A stretch of DNA of 64,000 nucleotides, taken from NCBI RefSeq assembly GCF_014638845.1, contig NZ_BMFP01000008.1, positions 20,897-84,896 of the forward strand, in the 5' to 3' direction. This stretch comes from Pontibacter amylolyticus. GTDB taxonomy: Bacteria > Bacteroidota > Bacteroidia > Cytophagales > Hymenobacteraceae. The translations under genes and the position numbers were made by a program. Of the stretch, positions 27,447 through 35,666 are shown piece by piece. How positions within the stretch are numbered: the stretch's first letter is position 1; each line of letters begins with the position of its first letter. Below the pieces are notes generated by a model, which was given only the letters and a program-made list of their open reading frames with translations, searched no databases and was not told where the DNA came from.

Positions 27447-28574
27447 AAGCCTTGTCATTAGTTTCTTCACCATCACGTCTTTCCAGTCGCGGAAAGTGCC
27501 GGCGATGATGTGCTGGCGGGCCTGCTTGACCAGCCAGAGGTAGAAGGTCAGGTTATGCACGCTGGCGATCTGTCCGGCCAGGTATTCACCGCTGTGTACC
27601 AGGTGGCGAAGGTAAGCCTTGCTGTAGAACGTGCTCACATAGCCACCTAGTTCCGCATCGATCGGGCTGTGGTCGGTGGCCCACTTCAGGTTGCGGATGT
27701 TGACGATGCCCTGCGTCGTGAACAGCATGCCGTTACGGGCGTTACGGGTCGGCAGTACGCAGTCGAACATATCTACGCCCAGCGCGATGTTCTCCAGAAT
27801 GTTGGCCGGCGTGCCCACGCCCATCAGGTAGCGCGGCTTGTCGGCCGGCAGGATGTCGCACACCACTTCGGTCATCTCATACATCATTTCGGCCGGCTCG
27901 CCCACCGAGAGTCCGCCGATGGCGTTGCCCTCGCGGCCAAAGCTGGCGATGGTCTCGGCCGACTGCACCCGCAGGTCCTTGTAGGTACTGCCCTGCACGA
28001 TCGGGAAGAGCGTCTGGTCGTAACCGTACTTCGGTTCGGTAGAGTCGAAACGGTCGACGCAGCGCTGCAACCAGCGGTGCGTGCGCTCCATCGAGTTCTT
28101 GGCGTAGGTATAGTCGCAAGGGTAGGGGGTGCACTCGTCAAAGGCCATGATGATGTCAGCCCCGATGGTGCGCTGGGTGTCCATCACGTTCTCCGGCGTG
28201 AAATCGAGGGCGGATCCGTCGATGTGCGACTTGAACTTCACGCCTTCTTCCTTGATCTTGCGCGTACCGGCCAGCGAGAACACCTGGTAGCCGCCGCTGT
28301 CGGTTAGGATCGGGCGATCCCAGCCGTTGAATTTATGCAAGCCACCGGCCTGCTCCAATATTTTCAGGCCCGGACGCAGGTATAGGTGGTACGTGTTGCC
28401 CAGTATGATCTCGGCCTTGATGTCGTCTTTGAGCTCGCGCTGGTGCACGGCCTTCACGGTGCCTGCCGTACCCACGGGCATGAAGATCGGGGTTTCGATG
28501 GCGCCATGCGCTGTCTCCACCACCCCGGCACGGGCTTTTGACTGTATATCTTTTGCTACTAATGAAAACTGCAT
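27444..28574 (-). CDS. tgt: Queuine/preQ1 tRNA-guanine transglycosylase
   Basis: It exchanges guanine-34 for preQ1 in tRNAs with GUN anticodons. The substrate pocket has TDSGGYQVFSL near residue 93 and IMAFDECTPYP near 140; the catalytic Asp is in FDCVLPTRNARNG near 270. The zinc site is unusual: the CxCxxC part is replaced by ELGGYVS just before FYSKAYLRHL, while the histidine in ASVHNL remains. As far as I recall, this loss is shared by Bacteroidota Tgt proteins. A length of 376 is normal. Confidence 0.95.
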   Translation of the reverse strand: MQFSLVAKDIQSKARAGVVETAHGAIETPIFMPVGTAGTVKAVHQRELKDDIKAEIILGNTYHLYLRPGLKILEQAGGLHKFNGWDRPILTDSGGYQVFSLAGTRKIKEEGVKFKSHIDGSALDFTPENVMDTQRTIGADIIMAFDECTPYPCDYTYAKNSMERTHRWLQRCVDRFDSTEPKYGYDQTLFPIVQGSTYKDLRVQSAETIASFGREGNAIGGLSVGEPAEMMYEMTEVVCDILPADKPRYLMGVGTPANILENIALGVDMFDCVLPTRNARNGMLFTTQGIVNIRNLKWATDHSPIDAELGGYVSTFYSKAYLRHLVHSGEYLAGQIASVHNLTFYLWLVKQARQHIIAGTFRDWKDVMVKKLMTRL

Positions 28575-28674
28575 GGTATGTGATTGTCAGCGCACTATGC
28601 TACAAGAAGCAAGCCAACTGGTTGAGCAGCCTGGGGACTGCCGGTTTTTGCTAAATGGTTATCGAAATAATCTG

Positions 28675-28682
28675 CAAAGATA
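28675..28682 (-). promoter_or_regulatory. Promoter -7 box for tgt
   Basis: The minus strand reads TATCTTTG, matching TAnnTTTG, 100 bases before the tgt ATG. A TTTG lies upstream, but at 15 bases rather than the usual 19-21. Confidence 0.55.
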
Positions 28683-28849
28683 CATCGCGCGTACCCACAA
28701 AACATAAACAATTATTAAATGATGAAGATGTTCGTAAATGGCTTAATTATACCTATTTTTGATTGTTAGATAGGTTGTGAGCGGTATGTGCGGCCTGGTA
28801 TATTGTGCTTTCAGCAATTTAACCATCAACAACTCAACAATTAAATAAT

Positions 28850-29953
28850 TTGATTTCAGTTATACTCCTGGCGGTGCTGGCTTTTTGCGTGCTGGTGCAG
28901 CTATACTATGCTTTGTTTTACTTCCTGCCGCTGAGCAGGTATAAGGACCCGGAGCCGGACACCCTGCGGCCTGTGTCGGTGATCGTGGCGGCGCACAATG
29001 AGCAGGACAACCTGTTTGAGCTGCTCCCCATGCTGCTCGACCAGCAGTACCCCGAGTTTGAGATCATCCTGGTGAACGATCGCTCTGACGATGATACCGA
29101 ATTCTACGTGTATGAGCTCGAGCGCCAGTTCCCGAACTTCCGGGTGGTCACGATCAAAAAGACCCCGGAGTACCTCAATCCGAAGAAATACGCACTGGCC
29201 CTGGGTATACGCGCCGCCAAGTACGAACACATGCTGTTCACCGATGCGGACTGCCGCCCCTGCAGCGAGCGCTGGATTGAAAAAATGCAAAGTGGCTATC
29301 ATGCTGGTGCTGACCTGGTTATCGGTTACTCGCCTTATAAGAAGATGGGGGGATTCTTAAATCATCTGATCAGGTATGAAACCTTACTGACCGCAATTCA
29401 GTATCTGTCTCATGCAAACAAAGGACACGCTTACATGGGCGTCGGCCGAAACTTATCGTATACTAAGTCATGTTTCTTTAGAAACAAGGGGTTTGCATCT
29501 CATATCAAGACTACTGGCGGCGACGATGACCTATTTGTCAGAGATGCCGTCAACAATAGTAAAGCAAGCATTGTTATCAGCAAGGAAGGGCAAACAGTCA
29601 GTATTCCCAAAAAGAAGTTTCGGGAGTGGCTGATACAAAAAAGGAGGCATATGGCCGCCGGCAGGCAGTACAATGCGGCAGACAGAGGAAGGATAGGGAC
29701 TTTTATTTCATCCAACATTCTTTTTTACACCCTGGTAATTATTCTTCTTGTTCTAAATAGCCATTTGACTATATTGGCCGCTCTGATCGGGATTCGCTAC
29801 CTGGTGGTGTTTCCGGTCTATTTGAGTGCGGCACGCAGACTAGACGAGGACGTTTCTTTGCCGTTGTTGCCACTGCTCGATATTGCCTATTTTTTTAGTT
29901 ACCTGCTCCTTGGGGTTTCCGTAGTATTGAACAAACGAATCAGATGGAAGTAA
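28850..29953 (+). CDS. Glycosyltransferase family 2 membrane protein
   Basis: A processive or polyprenol-type GT2 enzyme. One N-terminal helix (residues 2-25) is followed by the GT-A domain with VIVAAHNEQDN, VNDRSDDD near 75, the DxD motif TDADC near 128, GGDDD near 222 and QKRRH near 263 (the QxxRW position). About two C-terminal helices follow. The only plausible start is TTG 28850; no ATG precedes the domain. The last ten bases overlap the sigma factor gene. From about 29280 onward the GC content drops and the AGGTATA word is absent, so the gene looks mosaic. The sugar donor and product are unknown. Confidence 0.88.
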   Translation: MISVILLAVLAFCVLVQLYYALFYFLPLSRYKDPEPDTLRPVSVIVAAHNEQDNLFELLPMLLDQQYPEFEIILVNDRSDDDTEFYVYELERQFPNFRVVTIKKTPEYLNPKKYALALGIRAAKYEHMLFTDADCRPCSERWIEKMQSGYHAGADLVIGYSPYKKMGGFLNHLIRYETLLTAIQYLSHANKGHAYMGVGRNLSYTKSCFFRNKGFASHIKTTGGDDDLFVRDAVNNSKASIVISKEGQTVSIPKKKFREWLIQKRRHMAAGRQYNAADRGRIGTFISSNILFYTLVIILLVLNSHLTILAALIGIRYLVVFPVYLSAARRLDEDVSLPLLPLLDIAYFFSYLLLGVSVVLNKRIRWK

Positions 29954-30552
29954 ACAAACAATTCTCCGCAAAAGCGAAGCACGATTTCAAACTGATACAG
30001 GCGGCTGTTGAAGAAAACGATGAGAAAGCTTATGCTGAGTTGATGAGCATATACAAGAAGCCGGTATACCATGTGGTACTCAAAATGGTGCGCAACGCCG
30101 ACGATGCTGAGGACCTCACCATAGAGGCTTTTGCCAAGGCTTTTCGCAACCTGCATAAATTCAACCCCGAGTACGCCTTTAGTACCTGGCTGTTCCGTAT
30201 CGCCACCAACAACTGCATCGACTTCATCCGCAAGAACCGCATCAAGACGATGAGCATCGACTCGGCCATCAAGATAGACAACGGCGATGAGATCACGATC
30301 GACTTCAAAGACAAGAACCTGAACCCGCAGGAAGAGGCGATCAAGAACCAGAAGATCGAGATCATGCAGTACGTGGTAGCCAAGCTGCCAGAGAAGTACC
30401 AGCGCCTCGTAACACTGCGTTACTTCAACGAACTGTCGTACGAAGAGATCGCCACCGAGCTAAACGCCCCACTCGGCACCGTGAAAGCCCAGCTGCACCG
30501 CGCCCGCGAGTTGCTCTATGACATGGTGAAGAATAAGAAGCATTTGATTTAA
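29944..30552 (+). CDS. RNA polymerase sigma factor, ECF/sigma-70 family
   Basis: It directs RNA polymerase to a subset of promoters. Region 2 spans about residues 20-90 (NADDAEDLTIEAFAKAF and STWLFRIATNNCIDFIR), and region 4 spans about 140-195 (LPEKYQRLVTLRYF and LGTVKAQLHRAR). At 202 residues it is a normal ECF size. No anti-sigma gene is adjacent. Its ATG lies inside the last codons of the glycosyltransferase gene, so the two are translationally coupled. Confidence 0.95.
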   Translation: MEVNKQFSAKAKHDFKLIQAAVEENDEKAYAELMSIYKKPVYHVVLKMVRNADDAEDLTIEAFAKAFRNLHKFNPEYAFSTWLFRIATNNCIDFIRKNRIKTMSIDSAIKIDNGDEITIDFKDKNLNPQEEAIKNQKIEIMQYVVAKLPEKYQRLVTLRYFNELSYEEIATELNAPLGTVKAQLHRARELLYDMVKNKKHLI

Positions 30553-30640
30553 TTGCTAAATTGTTGAAGGTTAAATTGTTGTGCACAAATACGAATTATT
30601 CTGCGAACCAATCATTTAACCATTAAACAATTTAACCTTT
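30547..30640. repeat. Mirrored-word inverted repeat after the sigma factor gene
   Basis: The left arm (30547-30582) has TTGCTAAATTGTTGAAGGTT; the right arm (30610-30640) has ATTTAACCATTAAACAATTT. The word type equals that at 9088-9194, 21 kb away, yet the exact arrangement differs. The centre is unrelated. Confidence 0.7.
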
Positions 30641-30662
30641 AAAAAATTTTGATTACGTTTTT

Positions 30663-30701
30663 AGAGCCCCTGTTGCCTTGTGCGGCGGGGGCTCTATTTT
30701 T
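30663..30701 (+). terminator. Terminator downstream of the sigma factor gene
   Basis: AGAGCCCC (30663-30670) pairs with GGGGCTCT (30688-30695), with further inner pairing, and is followed by ATTTTT. Confidence 0.75.
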
Positions 30702-30733
30702 GAGCCGATTTCCGGACTTATTTCATACTTTTG
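30699..30733 (+). promoter_or_regulatory. Promoter for the 72-aa membrane protein
   Basis: TACTTTTG at 30726-30733 matches the -7 consensus. TTTG at 30699-30702 is a possible -33, though the spacing of 23 is slightly long. The ATG at 30795 is 61 bases downstream. Confidence 0.6.
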
Positions 30734-30794
30734 CAGTGCCTGAAGTTACAGCAGGGCACTAAAAGAAGAACCCTATACCTTGCCATAACAGACG

Positions 30795-31013
30795 ATGCGA
30801 AACCTGAGCGAAGCTATTTTGGTACGAATGGGCAAGTTGCATTTATACCTACGCCACAGAGGCACAGAAGAAGCCCAACAGGAGCTGCACCGTAAGTATG
30901 AAGGCCAATACCGCAACGCCGGTCTGGTGCTCCTTTTCGACCTCTTTATGGCCCTTGCCGTAGTGGTGGTGGTAGCTGTTCTGGCAGGTATACTATACCT
31001 CGTTTTAAGTTAG
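30795..31013 (+). CDS. Small single-pass membrane protein, 72 aa
   Basis: The N-terminal 40 residues are basic and polar; residues about 43-71 form one very hydrophobic helix rich in Val, Ala and Leu. It is a tail-anchored or single-pass protein with a cytoplasmic N-terminus by the positive-inside rule. No family is recognised. It has its own promoter and is separated from rsmG by an inverted repeat; both may share a transcript. Confidence 0.65.
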   Translation: MRNLSEAILVRMGKLHLYLRHRGTEEAQQELHRKYEGQYRNAGLVLLFDLFMALAVVVVVAVLAGILYLVLS

Positions 31014-31128
31014 AGAGGTAAAAAGTTAGAAAGGTAAAGAGTGAAGTATCTATGTTCAATTTTTTCAACCTTCTAACTCCTAAACTCTCAAACTCCTAAA
31101 TTCCTAAACTTTCTAACTTTCTAACTCA
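31007..31128. repeat. Mirrored-word inverted repeat before rsmG
   Basis: The left arm (31007-31046) has AGTTAGAGAGGTAAAAAGTT and AGAAAGGTAAAG. The right arm (31066-31128) has CCTTCTAACTCCTAAACTCT and ACTTTCTAACTTTCTAACTC. The arms differ in length, as if words had been added to one side. It ends just before the rsmG start codon. Confidence 0.7.
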
Positions 31129-31131
31129 ACC

Positions 31132-31764
31132 ATGTCCATCTCCATCCGCATACTTTTGTCAGGTTATTTTCCGGAGCTCACCGAGGATCAGCTCGATAAA
31201 TATGAGCGCATGGCCGAGCTGTACCGGGAGTGGAATGAGAAAATCAACGTGATTTCGCGCAAGGACATGGAGCACATCGGGGAGCACCACATCCTACACT
31301 CGCTAGGTATAGCCAAAGTGATCCAGTTTCCGGCGCAGGCGCACGTGCTGGATGTAGGCACTGGTGGCGGACTACCTGGCTTGCCCCTGGCCGTCATGTT
31401 TCCGGAGGTGAGGTTTCACCTGGTGGACTCGATTGGTAAGAAAATACACGTGGTGCAGGAGATTGCCCGCGAGCTGCACCTGCAGAACGTAACGGCCTCC
31501 CACACCCGCGCCGAGCAGGTACGCGAAAAGTTCGACTTTGTGGTAAGCCGCGCCGTTACCCGTCTGGCCAACTTCTATCCCTGGGTGATGAACAGTTTCA
31601 AGAAAGAGGCTATACCTGACAAGGGCATCTATTACCTCAAAGGCGGCGATCTGGAAGAGGAGATAGCAGAGTCCGGCCTGATTACGAAGGTATACGACCT
31701 GAAAGACTATTTTACAGAAGAGTTCTTTGAAACGAAGAAAGTGGTGGTGGTGCCGATGCCCTAA
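31132..31764 (+). CDS. rsmG: 16S rRNA (guanine-527-N7)-methyltransferase
   Basis: It methylates G527 of 16S rRNA using SAM. The SAM-binding motif I is DVGTGGGLPGLPLA near residue 75, followed by LVDSIGKKIHVVQEI (motif II), and later FDFVVSRAV. The length of 210 residues is typical of RsmG/GidB. A frameshifted DUF4269 gene begins nine bases after it on the same strand. Confidence 0.96.
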   Translation: MSISIRILLSGYFPELTEDQLDKYERMAELYREWNEKINVISRKDMEHIGEHHILHSLGIAKVIQFPAQAHVLDVGTGGGLPGLPLAVMFPEVRFHLVDSIGKKIHVVQEIARELHLQNVTASHTRAEQVREKFDFVVSRAVTRLANFYPWVMNSFKKEAIPDKGIYYLKGGDLEEEIAESGLITKVYDLKDYFTEEFFETKKVVVVPMP

Positions 31765-31773
31765 GCTGAAAAT

Positions 31774-32321
31774 TTGAGAGAGATAAAGGACTTTAGCAAG
31801 CTGGATTACCTGCAGAATGGGAGTGAGCGGCAGCAGGAGGCTTACCGGGTTTTAACTACGCACAAGGTACTGGAAAAGCTGGCGCCGTATCAGCCTCTTT
31901 TAGCGGGCACCATTCCTCTTGACATAGACATAGCACAGAGCGACCTCGACATTGTTTGCTACTGGACCGATAAGGACAACTTCATAAAGTCTGTCTCGCA
32001 GCACTTTAGTGCTTATCCCTTCTTCACTCTAAGAGAGAAAGTCAAAGGGGGGCATCCCACTGTTATCGCTGCTTTTCAAGCGGAGAGTTTTACCGTAGAA
32101 CTCTTCGGCAGCCAGTTCCTTCCCATAGGCAGGCAGCTTACAGGCACATGCTTATAGAACACAAGCTCTTGCTTCAGCATGGGGACAAGTTCAAACAGCA
32201 AGTTGTACAGTTGAAGCTGCAGGGGTATAAAACGGAGCCCGCCTTTGCGCAATTGCTCGGGCTGAAAGGGAACTCATACGAGGTGCTTCTGCTCCTGGAA
32301 CAAGAGCTGTTTAGTTCATAA
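31774..32321 (+). pseudogene. DUF4269 family gene with a frameshift
   Basis: The first frame (TTG start at 31774) reads the DUF4269 pattern: GSERQQEAYRVL, LLAGTIPLDID and SDLDIVCYW, ending at a stop at 32157. From about 32130 the -1 frame continues the same family: AAYRHMLIEHKLL, then LKLQGYKTEPAFAQLLGL, to a stop at 32321. The two halves join near FLPIG, where one base appears to be missing. No slippery heptamer is evident, so this is either a recent pseudogene or a sequencing error. DUF4269 is nucleotidyltransferase-like; its function is unknown. Confidence 0.8.
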
Positions 32322-32333
32322 TAGCTGAATCGG

Positions 32334-33287
32334 TTACTCACCATCCAGCAGAAACTGCACAGCTCTCGCTTCGGAGTAATAGACGTTGTTCCGGAAGTCT
32401 TCTGCAAAGCCCACGTGGCCGCCTCCTTCAGGTGTCTCCAGGTATAGGTATGGGTTCTCGTCTGCCTCCTCGAAAGGGAAGCAGGATTTCGTTAAGAACG
32501 GGTCGTTCTGGGCATTCACCAGCAGCGTTGGCACTTGGATGTGCTTCAGAAATTGCTTGCTGCTGGAGCGTTTGTAGTAATCGTCCGCATTTTCGAAGCC
32601 GTGCAGCGGGGCCGTATACTTGTCGTCGAACTCCGGAAAAGACCAGAACAGGCTGTAGTTGCTGAGATCCAGGGCATCCGGGTACATCTCTTTTTTCTGC
32701 TCCAGTTTCTGGCCGAGCGTCTTTAGGAAGCGCTGGGTATAGATTTTGGAAATGCGTTTCGCCGAGCTCTTCAAATCGATGGGCACTGAAAAAACAGACG
32801 CCCGTTTCACTTCAGATGGCACCTGTTCCGGGTCTTCTCCAAGATACTTCAAACTGATGTTTCCGCCGGCACTAAAACCGATCAGGTATATGGTTTCGTA
32901 GTTTCCGCGGTCCAGGGCGTGGCGTACTACAAAGTCGAGGTCGTCGGAGGCGCCCAGATGGTAGGAGCGGAGGAGCTTGTTGGGCTCGCCGCTGCAACTG
33001 CGGTAGTTCCAGGCCAGCGCGTCTATGCCATGTTCGTTCAACGCCTTCACCATCCCCATAATATAGGGCCGGTGCGAGTCGCCCTCCAGCCCATGGGAGA
33101 GGACGGCCAGCGATCGGGAATGAACGCGCGACCAGTCGGCGTCTATGAAATCATCGTCCGGGGTGGTGAGCCGCTCGCGGTAGTAGCTTACACCTTCAAC
33201 CTGCCGGAACAAACTCGGCACAATCGTCTGGATATGCCCGTTGAAGAGGTAAAAAGGAGGCTTGTGCTGGGACGTTAAGATCGGCAT
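32334..33287 (-). CDS. YheT-like alpha/beta hydrolase
   Basis: A 317-residue cytoplasmic alpha/beta hydrolase of the YheT/ABHD1-3 family. The N-terminus has NGHIQTIVPSLFR, the family signature; the nucleophile Ser is in GFSAGGN near residue 149, Asp in NAQNDPF near 262, and His in GGHVGF near 292. The substrate is unknown; related eukaryotic proteins act on lipid esters. It converges on the DUF4269 gene with a 12-base gap and no visible terminator. Confidence 0.92.
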   Translation of the reverse strand: MPILTSQHKPPFYLFNGHIQTIVPSLFRQVEGVSYYRERLTTPDDDFIDADWSRVHSRSLAVLSHGLEGDSHRPYIMGMVKALNEHGIDALAWNYRSCSGEPNKLLRSYHLGASDDLDFVVRHALDRGNYETIYLIGFSAGGNISLKYLGEDPEQVPSEVKRASVFSVPIDLKSSAKRISKIYTQRFLKTLGQKLEQKKEMYPDALDLSNYSLFWSFPEFDDKYTAPLHGFENADDYYKRSSSKQFLKHIQVPTLLVNAQNDPFLTKSCFPFEEADENPYLYLETPEGGGHVGFAEDFRNNVYYSEARAVQFLLDGE

Positions 33288-33341
33288 CAGGTATAAGGGT
33301 ATTTTGTAATTAATACGAAAAAGTCAAAATTACAGCCTTTC

Positions 33342-33349
33342 TATATTTG
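33342..33349 (+). promoter_or_regulatory. Promoter -7 box for the first paralogous lipoprotein
   Basis: TATATTTG matches TAnnTTTG and is 60 bases before the ATG at 33410. Confidence 0.5.
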
Positions 33350-33409
33350 TCGCTACATCAGTGGCCGGCTTTTGACGTACTCTTTGAATAACCAACACAA
33401 CATAAGACA

Positions 33410-33775
33410 ATGAAGTTTATTGAACATATCAAATCGTGGACGCTGGTTTGCCTCTTGGTAACTTCTGTTACAGCCTGTACCTCCGAAACTCGACATAGCG
33501 CCAATAACGAGGTAGAGGAATTTTCGACCTGGGTAGATGAGAACAGCAGACGCGCCGAAACTGCCACCGAAGAAGAGTGGAACGAGATGGAGGCGGAGTA
33601 CAACCGCAAAGCCACCGAAGTAGAAAAGCGCAGTGCCGACTGGGACGATCAGACCAAAGCAGAATGGGAGAAGGTGCAGGCCAAGTGGCAGGAGACAGTC
33701 GGCCGGTCTGGCGCCCGCTTCAGGGCAACAGAAGGAGAAATGGAGTTCGACACAGCGCAGGATAGCATTGAGTAA
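33410..33775 (+). CDS. Putative lipoprotein, paralogue A
   Basis: The signal region ends in SVTAC (Cys23), a lipobox. The mature part shares an extended pattern with the next gene: EFSxWV, then SxRAETATEEEWxEM, AEYNR, SxxWDDxxKxEW and VxxxW. The spacing of Trp residues suggests an amphipathic helical bundle. It is very acidic overall. No domain of known function is recognised. The pair probably arose by tandem duplication, since the intergenic regions differ while the central segment is conserved. Confidence 0.7.
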   Translation: MKFIEHIKSWTLVCLLVTSVTACTSETRHSANNEVEEFSTWVDENSRRAETATEEEWNEMEAEYNRKATEVEKRSADWDDQTKAEWEKVQAKWQETVGRSGARFRATEGEMEFDTAQDSIE

Positions 33776-33896
33776 TTGGCATTTATAGAACTCTATATAG
33801 AAAAATGCTATACATTTATATGTTTTGCTTTGAATATTACAATTCCAAGTACCGTCAGCATGCGTATAAGGCAGTATAACTAATGATAATTATAAG

Positions 33897-34307
33897 ATGA
33901 ATATAAAATCGAATCTCAAAATGCTAGGTATGGCACTAACAGTTAGTGCATTTACCTTTGCCTGTAACTCTGAAACCCGCACTGAAACGAACAGTGAGAT
34001 AGATGAAGCACAAGTAGAAGCGAACGAAACCAGTGTAGAAGCCGAGCATGAATATGATGAATTCTCGGCATGGGTGAACGATCAGTCTTCACGCGCTGAA
34101 ACAGCTACAGAGGAAGAGTGGCGTGAGATGAAAGCTGAATACAACCGCCGCGAAGCTGAGCTTGACGCCAAAAGCGATACCTGGGACGATGAAGCCAAGC
34201 GTGAGTGGCAGGAAGTAAAAGACAGCTGGAAACGTACAGAAGACAAAGTACAGAAGCGTATCGGTGATGTAGACGTTGATGTGGACGTAGACCGAAAAAA
34301 CAACTAA
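33897..34307 (+). CDS. Putative lipoprotein, paralogue B
   Basis: A 136-residue protein with a lipoprotein signal (TFAC, Cys23). An acidic linker rich in Glu precedes the shared core (EFSAWVNDQSSRAETATEEEW). The C-terminus ends in a DVDVDVDVD run, which may bind divalent cations. It has one more acidic linker and tail than paralogue A. The start codon follows an AT-rich leader of about 120 bases. Function is unknown; envelope stress or structural roles are possible but not shown. Confidence 0.7.
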   Translation: MNIKSNLKMLGMALTVSAFTFACNSETRTETNSEIDEAQVEANETSVEAEHEYDEFSAWVNDQSSRAETATEEEWREMKAEYNRREAELDAKSDTWDDEAKREWQEVKDSWKRTEDKVQKRIGDVDVDVDVDRKNN

Positions 34308-34315
34308 GCAAAGTT

Positions 34316-34528
34316 TTAGTTGAAGATCAAGCCTGGGGCTGCGGCGAACGCTGTGGACTCAGGCTCTTTTCGTTTTAGGGTATGCTGAGCAAGGTGGCAG
34401 GTATAGCCGGTTCCGTAGGGCTTGGGTTTTTCAGGCGATAACGTGCTCTGGCCTTCCTCTTTGTCGCTGAAGCAGGCGAAAAGAGGAGGCATACAGGCAG
34501 CCTGCAGAAAGAAACGCGGGGCAGCCAT
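34316..34528 (-). CDS. Possible small lipoprotein, 70 aa (weak)
   Basis: The ATG-started frame begins with a hydrophobic stretch ending LFAC (Cys19), compatible with a lipobox, followed by a polar Lys/Pro/Glu tail. It carries one AGGTATA word. There is no family match, promoter or terminator that would settle it. It may be non-coding. Confidence 0.3.
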   Translation of the reverse strand: MAAPRFFLQAACMPPLFACFSDKEEGQSTLSPEKPKPYGTGYTCHLAQHTLKRKEPESTAFAAAPGLIFN

Positions 34529-34640
34529 GGTTTTCAGGCTAATTAAGTGTAATTTTGGCCCAGCATAGGTGAAGCATTGCGCCGGAATAATCCCGGGACT
34601 GCAATAAATCCCTGTCCAGGCTTTTTTATAGCGGGGAGGT
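34529..34640. other. Spacer before rpsT promoter
   Basis: Together with the doubtful ORF at 34316-34528, this forms a 413-base gap between paralogue B and rpsT. I see no other gene in it. Confidence 0.4.
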
Positions 34641-34672
34641 TTTGGAATTTAATTTCAAAGAATATATCTTTG
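34641..34672 (+). promoter_or_regulatory. Promoter of rpsT, both boxes
   Basis: TTTG (34641-34644), 20 bases, then TATCTTTG (34665-34672): a textbook Bacteroidota promoter. The ATG at 34721 is 48 bases downstream. Confidence 0.85.
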
Positions 34673-34720
34673 CAAACTCATTCAGGATACGCAACGAAAT
34701 TTTAATTAGTATAAAATAAC

Positions 34721-34981
34721 ATGGCTAATCACAAGTCGGCATTAAAGAGAATCAGATCTAACGACGCGAAACGTCTTCGTAACAGATATCAGGCGAAAAC
34801 TACTCGTACTTTCATCAAAAAGCTGAAAAGCACAACTGACCAAACCGAGGCGCAAGAACTGTACAAGACAGTTTCTTCGATGCTTGACCGTCTGGCAAAG
34901 AAAAACATCATCCACAAAAACAAAGCTGCTAACAACAAGTCGAAACTGGCTAAGTTCGTTAACGGCCTGGCTGCAGCCTAG
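34721..34981 (+). CDS. rpsT: 30S ribosomal protein S20
   Basis: It binds 16S rRNA in the small subunit. The 86-residue, Lys/Arg/Ala-rich helical protein begins MANHKSALKRIR, the family signature, and has the usual IHKNKAANNKSKLAK near its end. It is monocistronic, with a strong promoter and two successive terminators. No AGGTATA word occurs in it. Confidence 0.97.
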   Translation: MANHKSALKRIRSNDAKRLRNRYQAKTTRTFIKKLKSTTDQTEAQELYKTVSSMLDRLAKKNIIHKNKAANNKSKLAKFVNGLAAA

Positions 34982-35004
34982 TTATTTGCTGGAATACCAT
35001 TCCG

Positions 35005-35040
35005 AAGCCTTACACGGTAGTGTAAGGCTTTTTGTGTTTT
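35005..35040 (+). terminator. First terminator after rpsT
   Basis: A 10-base-pair stem (35005-35014 with 35021-35030) runs into a T-rich tract. Confidence 0.85.
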
Positions 35041-35048
35041 CTGTTAGA

Positions 35049-35092
35049 GCTGTTTGAAGGCGCTGAAGTTGCCTTCAAACAGCTTTTTTTGT
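35049..35092 (+). terminator. Second terminator after rpsT
   Basis: GCTGTTTGAAGGC (35049-35061) pairs perfectly with 35071-35083, followed by eight T residues. Two terminators in a row suggest a strongly expressed gene whose read-through must be stopped. Confidence 0.85.
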
Positions 35093-35342
35093 TTTTTTGA
35101 TGCCATCCTTGGTGTGTCGCTGATGGACATAGGATGATTAGCTGTTTAGCTGATTTCGTAATTAGTGAAATTTACGCTGGGAGGCATGAGAGCTCTCAGT
35201 TTTCGCTTTTGTCATCCTGGAAGGATCTTGGTTGAAGCGGTGAGTGGCAATGACTATAGGTATATTTTGATCTTGCCGGAAAGGGAAGGACTATGCGCTA
35301 TTGTCATCCCCCTGCCCCCTTCAAAGGGGGACTTTACTGCTG

Positions 35343-35386
35343 TTACCCACTTCATAGGTATAAGTTACCCACTTCATAGGTATAAG
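35343..35386. repeat. 22-bp tandem duplication
   Basis: Two exact copies of a 22-base unit (35343-35364 and 35365-35386) each contain AGGTATAAG. It lies inside composite repeat copy A and is absent from copy B, so it is probably a recent slippage event. Confidence 0.85.
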
Positions 35387-35666
35387 CTTTGTGGATTTTG
35401 GAGTTCGGTGCTCCCTCTGATTATACCCACCCCTGCCCCTCCCGAGAGGGGATCTTCGGTCATTCCCATTTGGAAGGCCTAAAATGTTTAGGTTCATCTT
35501 AACACCCAGCCCCTCCTTATCAGAGGAGGGGAGCCTGTATCTGCCATTGACAGGTTTAAGCGCTGTATTTTCCTCTGCTACACACCACACAGTCCACTGG
35601 CAGGTATAGGAAGACTTATTTGCCCCGCTGGCTATGAAACGAAGTGCACTGGCCAGGTGCACCGAT

